Source of the DNA: Eretmocerus hayati
Lineage: Eukaryota > Arthropoda > Insecta > Hymenoptera > Aphelinidae
Assembly: GCA_029851415.1 (NCBI GenBank)
Contig: CM056742.1
Coordinates: 76,994,748-77,058,747, forward strand
Length of the DNA stretch: 64,000 nucleotides
Direction: 5' to 3'
Below the pieces are notes generated by a model. The model was given only the letters and a program-made list of their open reading frames with translations. It was not told the origin of the DNA and did no database searches. The position numbers were made by a program, and so were the translations under genes. How positions within the stretch are numbered: the first letter of the stretch is position 1; each line of letters begins with the position of its first letter. Below are positions 39,624 to 49,950 of this stretch, in pieces.

Positions 39624-40326
39624 TTTCGTCAAGTTGGCCCGCCACTTAGAGATAAATATACTAAAAATCGAGCAAAAAATTTCGAATTCAATGGTGCAAC
39701 TCTTTCAATTTGAACAATTTCTCTATTTGAGCAATGAATTTTCAAAGTGCTGAATTATTACCCCCCACCAAAACACAATAAACGCTCATTACCCCGCGAA
39801 TATATGCAGTAGGAAAACCCACATGGGCTCAATTTGGAGCTCTTAATTTGACCACATCGATTGAAGCATCAGAACTTATCATTATTGACGCAAAATTGTT
39901 TAAACAAAGCAGAAAGGTGCCCCATGTATGAGGTATGGGCAGGTGCCGACTGGTGGGGACTATGCGCACCATGCGTGCTCCCCTTTCGCTGCCTCACTCC
40001 AGCCGGCCTATACCTTATACATGGGGACTTCTCCCAGTCTGTTTAAACAATATTGCGTCAACAATGATAAGTTCTGATGCTTCAATCGATATGGTCGAAT
40101 TGAGAGCTTCAAATTGAGCCCGCGTAGGTTTTTCTACTGCATATATTCGCGGGGTAATCAGCGTTTATCGTGTTTTGGTGGGGGTAATATTTCAGCTCTT
40201 GGAAAATTCATTACTGAGATGGTCAAATTGTTCAAATTAAAAGAGCTGCACCATTGTATTCATAATTCTTTGCTCGATTTTTTGGTATATTCATTTCAAA
40301 GTGGCGGGCCAACTCCACGTAACTAA
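39624..40326. mobile_element. 703-bp foldback element with 9-bp target duplication
   Basis: The two ends are inverted copies (AGTTGGCCCGCCAC near 39632 and GTGGCGGGCCAACT near 40302). The pairing runs almost to the centre, leaving a GC-rich loop of roughly 60 bases near 39950-40000. Flanked by TCGAGGCAG (39615-39623) and TCGAGGCTG (40327-40335). The equivalent place in the right inner arm (about 42100-42108) has a single TCGAGGCCG-like copy. A 9-bp duplication plus foldback shape fits non-autonomous Mutator-superfamily elements. Confidence 0.85.
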
Positions 40327-40812
40327 TCGAGGCTGCGAGAAACATCCGACTCGCACACTTCAAATTCAGCTTCGCGGGAAGAATTGTTGGAATCATTGGA
40401 ACCAATGAACCGATTTTGATCATTCTCTTCTTAATTCGGTATAGTTTCTTGTAATACTAACAATGTTATCTTCAGTCTTGACAAAATAGACATAATATAG
40501 GCAGCACGTCGTTTTTACTGTTTGGGTAAGGGGGATGTTGTACAGTTCGTTTATTTTGCCACCAGCATGAGAATGGTCTACTGCAGGAAGTAATTGCAAG
40601 TGTGAGACATGTGTCTATACATCAATATCAGCGCCATTCACCTGGAAAATAAGACGAATAGTTGGACTTCATCGTTGCACTTGAACTTTCTTGTATAGGT
40701 ATGAAATCATTCTAACGTATGGCTATTCCTTTGTCAATATTTCACAAAGCAATACCGATTCAAAGAATGAATAATAAAATCGGTTCATTGCTTCCAAAGT
40801 TTTCCACATGGG

Positions 40813-42038
40813 GGCTGTCCATAAACCATATGGTCCGCCGAGGGTGGGTGGGTGGCTGTGAAAAGTACCACATTGAGCCATATGAGGTAGGTGAGTGGTG
40901 AAGCCTCAAGCCATATGACCCGAGCACATCGCGAGAACTGAAAAGTTCGAGACGATATTTTATCAAATCTTTATTCGAAATTCTTCCCGTACATAACCGG
41001 TGCGTTGCTATAGTAAGTTAGCTAGGCAGAATTTTGCCTGTCGAAATCTGATCATGTACAGTGTACATACAACAACAGCAGTGCTGATATATTACTCTCA
41101 TGTTCTCATTCTGCGTTTCTGGCCATATTTTGTCACCAGATATTAATAAGAGGCTCATGATCAAAGCATTCATTGTGTTCGCTGGTCATCAGATATGCCG
41201 CGCAAACTCACGATTTGATAGAACACTAATCGAGATTATACATCGGGTCGAGAATAAGCTCATTTATATCTTTCAGAGGACATCCTGGTAAACAGATCCC
41301 TCCGATGGCAACATTGATTTTCCACTTTGTTGTTGCTTTTACTTAATGACAAAGATTGCAAATTTCGCGTTTTTCTATTTTCAAAATGTTCGTTACTCGA
41401 AAACTATCAAGTTTAGCGAAAAATGACAAGAGTTCTCTTCTGTTCTAAATTGGATCAAATTATCTAATAGGAGTAGTTTGAATTGACATTAAACAATTTT
41501 ATTAAATTGTTTAAGCAAACACGATTTGAACAAATTGTGACCATTTTTCGGTCTGGCATAATGGATTTCCATAATAAGGAGGGTCTTTTGAAGAGGATCC
41601 TGCAGAGATACCTCGTCGGAATAGTTTTCCCGAAGATGGCGCCCACTCGTCCTGGACTATTATGTCTCTAAAAAAAGTCACGCTGTGACAAAATTTTCGA
41701 TGCATTCGAGAGTGGACCTTGATGTCGGTATTAACTCTATACTAATTCCTCAAACAGAAGAGACGGATTTGTTCCCTATCATTGATGACTTGCATGGATG
41801 GCTCGCTTCACCTTTTACTACGTCTGGTGATATTGCCGAAAGAAAATTCTCCAAAAAATTGTGATTTCAATAAATTCGGTTCGAATATTACTCAATGTTC
41901 CAAACGAAAATTTTTTCGAACCATATGACTTCTAAAGGGGTGGGTGGGTGGTTGGTCCAGAGACCATATTAAACCATATGAGGTGGGTGGGTGGCCAAAA
42001 ATGACAAAAAATGAGGTCATATGGTTTATGGACAATCC
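40813..42038. mobile_element. TIR-bounded segment across the palindrome axis
   Basis: Left end GGCTGTCCATAAACCATATG (40813) and right end, in complement, GGATTGTCCATAAACCATAT (ending about 42038). Both ends are followed inward by CCATATGAGGT and GGGTGGGTGGGTGG motifs. No target duplication and no coding region recognised. The symmetry point of the outer arms (40857) falls inside its left terminus. Confidence 0.6.
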
Positions 42039-42041
42039 CAT

Positions 42042-42700
42042 ATCTTCCCGCGAAGCTGAATTTGAAGCGCGCGAGTTGGATATTTCTAATTGCGGCCTCG
42101 AGTCGCTTCTCCACAACTCCCCCCCCCCCACTCCTCGGCGCCCAATCGAGAAGGAGCGGCATCCCTCCACCAAGTCACCAATACTTTATACGCTCCCCGT
42201 TGGTTTTGTTTTATTTGTAGCGCGTAGCTCTATTCTTTAAAGCATTATCCCCCCATTCTTAAGGTATGTCCTCTAAGCTTATTTATTAGATGCAATAAAT
42301 GAGGGTCCTACGACTTTTCGAACAAAAAACGTAACTCACCCTCAAATGGTCGGGGTGGGTGTTTTTTCCTCGAAATTCGTAGAAAGATCCTATCTATCCT
42401 GAATAGTCATCGGTTCTACAATGCAACAATAAGTGACGGAGTAATTTCATCTGTTTATAGAATCAAATGAAGCGTTGCGGAAATCGCTCTATTTGAACAA
42501 TTTAGACATGGACAATTACGATGCTTTGATCATAATTTGATACTTGAAGCTTGTTATCTTCCGAATCCCCGAGCTTAGCGCTGTCTGACTGGTAGAAATG
42601 GAGTTGCTGAGTATTAAATATTGATGCGTTTCAATAAACGCATGAAATAACGCAAAACTATCCAAGCTACCGATCTGGGGAAGAGCACGCATATACAGTC
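42042..42700. repeat. Older inner palindrome, right side
   Basis: Partner of 39100-39614 and 40336-40386 (for example CTTCCCGCGAAGCTGAATTT at 42044). It contains a G/C-rich patch (about 42115-42165) that the left side lacks, and it preserves the uninterrupted version of the foldback insertion site. Confidence 0.85.
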
Positions 42701-42901
42701 TGATTCATTAAGTGTGTACATGCCATAACCGGGATGTGGGAGAAAATTTGTATTTTCAAACGAGTTAGTTGTGAAAATTCGTAATAGCTGTCGGAATTTG
42801 TAACTTTTGATAGAAATATGATTCTTAATCATTACATTTGAAATGTTTGGAAGCGGGTGCCAACTTCACACGCGTAATGGTGGTCCATTGGTGGTGGTAA
42901 C

Positions 42902-44704
42902 GGTGGTCCATTTCGGACTATTCGATATTGAGAGCCTCCTCAACACAATCATATTTTTAGGCCTGAAACTTTAATTTTTTCCCAAGCCAACCCGAATTCT
43001 CCTAGACTATAGTAGCCATGCAGACTCTTCAGTGCCAAAGTCTATCAAGCGGTGCCCGACGCTGGTGTTTGTGGCATCGGAGCGTCCTGTCACGAGTATA
43101 TATGGGGCACTTCCTAATATAGTGTCGGCAGGGGCGGGGGGTGGGGTCTGAGTATATGGGCGACTCGTGTATTTTGAGGCCCTGAATCGAATGCACGAGG
43201 TCGCCAGCCCGAAAACCCCGGCGTTCTTTTGTTATTAACAATTTTTAGTGCAAAATTATGGTTTTCTGCAGAAAACTCGGAAGATATGTATGCATTTTAA
43301 CGAAGAGTTTTACGGAATCAAAGTTGTAAAGCACAAAATTCCTTACAAAAAATTCCACACAAGTTTACTGGAAAACCCAACCCCTAAGCGAGAAATGCGC
43401 GAAAATCTGTTCGCGTGTTCAACATAGGCTTATATGGGGTGGCCGACGCAGCGCTATTTAAGTCTTTACCACCTTGCCATTTGTCAATTTATGGCTAGGA
43501 GACCAAGTACACCTTGAAGAGAACGGAATTTCCCTAAAAATGGTCACTGTCCAATTCCGCCAAAATCAACTCCTTTGGCTGTGGAGCGAGAGAAAGAGAC
43601 CATACAAATACTTTTTGGCAAAATGCTATTCCTGCAGCAAAACTGCTGGCGCGCGGTGGCAAGGGCGGCCGAGTCGCACGCAGCGCTGCAGTACAACTCC
43701 AGCCTCAGAATCTGCACTTTTCCTTTTTCTACCGCGTCACACTCGAAGAGGTTCGTAATTAGCGAGATATACGGAAGAAAATTCATGTAAGAGCTCCAAA
43801 AAAAAAAACTAAGTGAAGCCTGGAATAATCCACTCATTCAACTTTTGGCATGTCAGAATAACAACTGTGGAAGGTAAAATGATATAGGTGAAGACTGCGA
43901 ATAAGAGAATCATCTCGATCGAGCCTTATATCGCTAAAACACAATACAGGGGCGTTCTACTTTCAACGCGGTATTCGTCATCGCGGTTCTGCTTATACGC
44001 GGTTCTTGGAATCCACCTTTTTATTCAATGTGGTTCAAGACTTATTGAATGCGGTTTTGAATTTGAGTTGCCTCGATCAGTGCTTCGAGTCACTCAATAA
44101 GAAAGGCCCTCAACGTGACTTCCAACTTTCATTAGACGTTTCATTTTTTCCTCTGCAATCCAAAACTCTTGCATATCCAGATACCCGCGTATATTTTGAG
44201 TTATGCTTGTTTCGAGACATGTGATCTTTATATACATTTTTTCGCCATCCGGACATCCGGATATACGAGAAGTATCCGGATGATTTGTGGATAGTCCCAG
44301 TAATTTTGAAACAGTAAGGGTTATCGCTAAAACAGATGCTTTCACGTGTTTTGGGGACCAAAAACACCTGCTTATGCGATGACCCTCAGTCTTTCAAAAT
44401 CACGAGGAAAAAATTCTCGCTGTTGCAGGGTATCTAGATATGCTTTCCCGACGCAGATGACCACCCGAACACGATTCCGTGCTACGTATTGAACTACCAC
44501 GGGACGATTTTCGTATACGTCACAAAACCGCGAAAGAAACGATTTTTCGTGATTTGGAAAAAATCCCGACGTTCTGGCGCAGTTCTGGACTCGAATACGG
44601 GTTTAGCGCCGGATAGTAATACGTAAGGAAATCATGGTTTGGTCAATACGACATTCCGGCCTCAAAATTTTTTTGTGCAGTGATATCATGGTGTCCACCG
44701 AACA
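42902..44704. other. Inner part of right arm, no gene seen
   Basis: Contains a locally GC-rich patch (about 43640-43700) and ATCCGGA-rich sequence near 44250. Open frames here are short and have no recognisable domain. The mirror is 37011-38813. Confidence 0.45.
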
Positions 44705-44769
44705 TGGAAATCAGGGAAAACTCAGGGAATTTGTTTTGCATCTGGAAATCAGGGAAAACTCAGGGAATC
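44705..44769. repeat. Direct repeat GGAAATCAGGGAAAACTCAG, right arm
   Basis: Two copies of the same 20-base word about 39 bp apart, with a weaker related sequence near 45400 (CTCAGGGAATTTTTC). Probably the edge of a decayed element. Confidence 0.6.
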
Positions 44770-45714
44770 CTCACGAGGGAACCTGGATATTTTTACAAAT
44801 GTGTCAGTTGACTTGTAAATTAATAGGTTTTCGAACAGTTTTTTGAATTCCGTGAGCAGAATCATCGCGATGGATGAAAGCAGTCCAAAGCTATGCGCGA
44901 ATCGCTAAGTCAATTTCCCAAATTTTGAATTTATAGCAGGATTACTCAGATAGATCTGGGTAAAGCAAAAATAATCTTTAGGCACTCCAAATTGTTAGAA
45001 CCATCTTCTTTCAACATTACAAAGCGGAAAAAGACACATCGGTGGATGGAAAAGTGCTCAGAGAAAACCTTGCAAAATTGACGTGGAATTATACTCTCGA
45101 ACGAGTGTGCATCATGATACGTTTCTGCACCCCTTGGTCGCTGCTATTAGCTGTTTCGATTTTTGTATTGCTCGTGACCAAAAACGTTGCTCAGCAACGT
45201 TTATCCCTGGCTCTGAGCATTTTCATTGACACGACGTTGATATCATCTTCTGAGGCATTGAGAATGCCGAAAGAGAATTTGTACACTTGATCAGCTCATT
45301 GAGTACAAAATAGACGTTTAAAAATACTGATTTGTGTCTGATTCATTTGAATTTTGCATCTGGAAATTTCACCTCGAGAGCACTGGAAAACCTTGAGTAC
45401 TCAGGGAATTTTTCGGAGGAGATTTGGGACATCATGGATATATTTAGTAGCAACGCTTAACTTACTGTGCAACTACCACGATGATGTGCTCATATCTAGA
45501 TACTCACAGCATTTTTCCACACGCATCGGATAGGTGTCATATGAAATGAACGCTATATTTTCATTTGCACTTTCCACATTCCGGCTTTTAGTTTTTCACA
45601 AGCGTTTCGACTTTTCTTAACTCACATGTGTGCAACATGAAGTGTTAATTGTACATGCAGTCTCGTAATAGTTGGAATAGATTCGCATTTCTAATATCCA
45701 ATTAAACAGAATTG
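44770..45714. other. No gene seen (right arm; mirror 36001-36945)
   Basis: Unassigned sequence between the direct repeat and the 1.8-kb imperfect palindrome. A 249-base open frame at 45042-45290 has a hydrophobic stretch but no recognisable domain. Confidence 0.4.
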
Positions 45715-47525
45715 ATGAACACCACTTCTGAATATCTTGACCCACTAACGCCCGGAATTACACATTTGTGACTTCTAATAGATGCTCATTTTTGAGCACG
45801 AAAAAGCTCCGAGAAAGGAATATGAGTATATTTAATCGATGGACAATTGTCTGAACTTTTGAAAGATGTGATGTGAAATCCCCTTGTAGGCGGTTCTGGA
45901 GAACTACTTCCAATTTTTGTCAACCAATGCGACTTTTTCATTCGAAATCGTGTTTGGACTGCATCATGACCCTCAAATTCGATAGCTATGGCTCTAGGAG
46001 GCCGAAAAATGTGTCAGTGGGTTCTCAACTATAAAATTTTTGTGTCAGGAAGATTTTAATAAGGAATTCGGGCCCAAGATATCGAACAGAACAAATAAAG
46101 TTGTTGGAACGACTTTTTATCGTTATTGAAACCTCACTTTCGATCTCAATTCCGAGTATCAAATAGTTTCTAAAAATATCACACAACACATAGTTGTCTT
46201 AAAATTGACTGTTCCTCCATGTGCCGCTATCATAATTGAGCTAGAATGACGTTGAAAGCAAGAAAATGCGTATTTTTATCAGAATCTACTTTTTCTGAAG
46301 AAAAACTCTATCTCAAATTCGATTTTCATCGTAAAAATCGGTGCATTGTCACTCGAGACATTGCAATATCAAATCTGCAGACTTTAGAACTCAGAATCGT
46401 AGGATTTGAATGCAGCATTGACATGAGAAAAAGCATCGCACCGGACAAGATCTCGATCGCGCTAGTATGTGCAATATAGACTCGTCATCAAACCTTTGTT
46501 TTACTCGAACCTCTAAAAATTATCATAAGGCAAGCTTCCAACGTAAACTTGTCTGTTCCTCGAGGACATCTGGTCAGGACTAAATTATGATGCCATTTAA
46601 AGCAAAAAATTGATATTTTTTCAAAATTTTCCTTTTTTGCGTCATGCAGCTTGAGTACGATTCAAATTGCGACGCAGCTCAATCCTGAGACGATTCCACG
46701 TTGGAAATCCGTGTTATTATCATTTTTCAAGGTATCTGAAGGACAAAGACTCGGGAAGCACAAAGGTTTCATGATGTATCTACAATGCGCTTACCAGCGC
46801 GATCGAAATCTTGTCCGGTGCGATGCTTTTCCGGATGTCAATGCAGCATACTAATCCAATGAATTTGAATTAGAGAGTCTTCATATTTGATATTGCAATG
46901 TCTCGACTAACAGTGTAGCGGTTTCCACGATGAGAATTGAATTTGAGATTCAATTGAGAAGTTTTTATTTTATAAAGGTGAATTCTGAAGAAGATATGCA
47001 TTTTCTCACTTCAAACGTGTTCCTAGCCCAATTATGATTGAGGAATAAAAAAGAGCAGACAATTTCACGATGATAATACGTCGTATGATATTTTTAGAAG
47101 CTATTTGATGCTCAGACTTGAGATCAAAAGGGTTGAGATGTTTATAGTAACGATAAAGAGACCTTCCATCAACTTTTTTTGTTTCGGTCGATATCTTGGG
47201 CCCAGATTCGTATTCTCAAACTCTTCTGACATAAATTTTGTAGTTTAGGACCAATGACACGTTTTTTTACCTCCCAGAACCAAATCTAACAACTATAGAG
47301 GTCAAAATACCGTCAAAACACGATTTTGGATTGAAAAAATTGAATAAAGCTTTTCAGGATCGCCTCAAACGGGACTTTCCATCACATATTTCGGAAGTTG
47401 AGACAATTTCACTTTGAATACGTGCACTCCTGTTCTTTCTTGGGGGCTACGTCATACTTAAAAACGAGCACCAAGAAGATGTCATAATGTGTCATTTTGA
47501 GCGTTAATGGGTTCAATATCTAAAT
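45715..47525. repeat. ~1.8-kb imperfect palindrome, right arm
   Basis: Two ~900-bp halves are inverted copies with many substitutions: GCATCGCACCGGACAAGATC near 46433 pairs with ATCTTGTCCGGTGCGATGC near 46808, and the outer ends (TGACCCACTAACGCCCGGAA and TTGAGCGTTAATGGGTTCAA) also pair. The axis is near 46618. Likely another decayed foldback transposon. Boundaries approximate. Confidence 0.75.
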
Positions 47526-49950
47526 GAACAATCATTTTAAAACTCCGCAGCGGCATTTATTTCTCTATCAATTTTACATGAAATTTGTTTATCAAATGAG
47601 TCTTTTCTGAAATCTCAACCATGACCACCGCCTTCCAGGAATGATGATTTAACGTCCTAATAAAAATCGCAATCTGATGGTTTGGAACAATGCAATTCGG
47701 TTGCTATGGTAACATTCCAAGTTGTTACAAACCCTCTCACCATTTATTCAGCTTAACCTCTAGACTGTAACTACCGGTGAAATTTTTGCGGAGCAGTGGC
47801 AAGATTTCCGTTCAAAATCAAGAGCATCTGAATCAAATTAGTGGCGCTTGGGGAACGCAGCACGAGAATGAGAAAGAAGGCATCATCGTCGTTGTGCCAT
47901 ATTTTTGACTAGTCCAACGATCGCGAGGTGGTAGAGTTATCCAGCCGAGCGTGGATACGAGAACATTCTCTTCGACCCAGCAGCAGCATCCTTTTGATCC
48001 TGTTCCTCCCTTGCCAACTCCCGTCATATCAATCCAGTGAGTAATTCAAAATCTCATGGTGAACCTATCTTTCCTGCTTCGACGGATATCCCTGCATTTT
48101 CGAGTGTTTGTTGATAACAAATATCTCATACGCTCAATAGAAAGAAATGCCACTGAAGTAGCTCTACAAAATTTCTACATTGTTGCAACCGTTATGTTCT
48201 TCTTTTCTGCATTATAGATATCAAAACTGTTACTCTGAGGCAGTTGTTCAGCCTGCATCTGGGTCAATAGCTATAAATACACAATACGTAATTTTACTTT
48301 AACCCAATCATTCCACTGCGGACTCACGAAATCTCTGCAAAGACAATTTGGGCTTCAATTTGACACATGTAGGACTATAAATACAATTTGATGCAATTGT
48401 TGTCAACATGAATTAGGTTATGACTGTTGATGACTGCAATGTTGCGTCCGCAGTTGCGTCATTGGGGGGTTATCGTAAATGAATAGGTACGCGCTGGCGC
48501 GTTTTGAGCGCGGAACCCAGCGTACAGCTTGGTACGCGCTCAGCGTGTAGCGCGAATTTAAGATAACCCCCCAGGGGGGTCGTCTACATTGGACTTGTAC
48601 GCGCGTCGACGCGCTGATTTGTCCGCGTGCATCGTATGCGCGGACGGATCAGTCGGAGCGATCAGTCGGTATTGCAGGACGCGGGGAAAACTCCGTTTTC
48701 AAAATTTTAGCAATTTTTTTCCATCAAAAAAGTTGTAAAACTGGGGCAGAGGCTGAAGTGATTGAATTTTATATTTTAGGATTTTTTACACACTGTTCGA
48801 TACATGATCAGGTTACTTAATTTAGAACTTCCAAAAAGATTGAAATTGGGTGCAAATTTTTTGCAATTTTTTTTCATCCAAATATTGTAAAACTATACAT
48901 CCTTATTTATAAATTCAACATTTGAAATCCGTGCTCAATATAACTATGCTTTTTTTGGCTTGAGTTGCTGAACTACTCAACGAACGTGGTCATAGTCACC
49001 CTGGATGCCGCCCTATTTTTTACAGCTCTTAAGAATGCAAATGACTGAAATTGAATTCTGAGCACGACATTTTGAAGAATAGAAGTATGGTTGAATAATC
49101 GCAATGAGAATTTAATTAGAAGCTCCAAAGTGGCCATAGTCACCCCGGTTTACGGTATCCAATGTGAGTATCTATCCCAAGGATCAATTTTGTGAAATAC
49201 TTCAACTTTCTGCCCTGAGCACTGTATACAATCTCAGAGGTTGGACTTCCATTTGTTATTTTATTGATGATTGAAAATTGGTAGCAAGTCAATCACATAT
49301 ACTCGAGTTTCAACTTCACACTTCACCTCAATACAAATTCGATGGAGAGAGGCTATTCTTGTAATCCTCATGATGTTACGAAATCACAGTTTAACGAAAT
49401 TTGTCATAAACTTTGAGAGGGAATGAAGACTAATTTAAAAAGTACTTCTCAAGAGTGTGTAGGCTCGAACTGAATCGCATTGAAGAATTTGGTGAAGAAA
49501 TATTTGTTATGTGTAATCAAATGCTACTTAAACATGCAAATTGGAGAGGGAACAATTCATAAAATTGAAATATTCATATAACCACAGTACTTCAGGACCT
49601 TGAGATTGAATTAATCCTTTAGTCAGCAGCATTTGATGCCCTGAGCTAAAATTTCTTTCTCAAAAGTCAAATACTCCCACCAAAACTACAAGTCATACCA
49701 ATATCGAAATTCTTATTTGAACAGCAACGCGATTTTTTCAAAGCTCGGTGACGGATATGGTCGTATCGATTTTGAAATATTCTCTGAAAATGTGATGCTG
49801 TTTCGTCTTGAGCTGAAATTCTTCCCCCGAACCCCAAATTAATTCTCGTAACTGTAAACTCAGGTGGCTTCGATATACTAAAGATCAATTTGAAGAGGCT
49901 AAGCTTGGATTAATACACGCTTTTCTTCAAAACCCATTGCAACGACTATT
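47526..49950. other. No gene seen (right arm)
   Basis: AT-rich and unassigned apart from the element at 48463-48573 and the CpG-rich run just after it (48595-48680). Confidence 0.45.
48463..48573. mobile_element. 111-bp CpG-rich TIR element (MITE-like), right arm
   Basis: Starts TGGGGGGTTATCGTAAAT and ends with the near-perfect complement ATTTAAGATAACCCCCCA. The interior is dense in GCGC/CGCG (for example GTACGCGCTGGCGCG) within an AT-rich neighbourhood. No clear target duplication. Confidence 0.7.

Larger units (their letters stand above)
38814..42901. other. Palindrome spacer with older inverted repeat inside
   Basis: Sequence between the two near-identical arms. It holds no recognisable gene. 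It contains an older, diverged inverted repeat (39100-39614 plus 40336-40386 against 42042-42700), a foldback element (39624-40326) and a TIR-bounded segment (40813-42038) covering the symmetry axis near 40857. The first 200-300 bases next to each arm (38814-39100 and 42700-42901) do not align convincingly with each other. Confidence 0.9.

Noticed and set aside
43474..43837. Overlapping short open frames on both strands in the GC-rich inner arm (and the mirror at 37878-38241)
   Set aside because: Three frames overlap on opposite strands, none has a known domain, and the local GC content alone lengthens frames.
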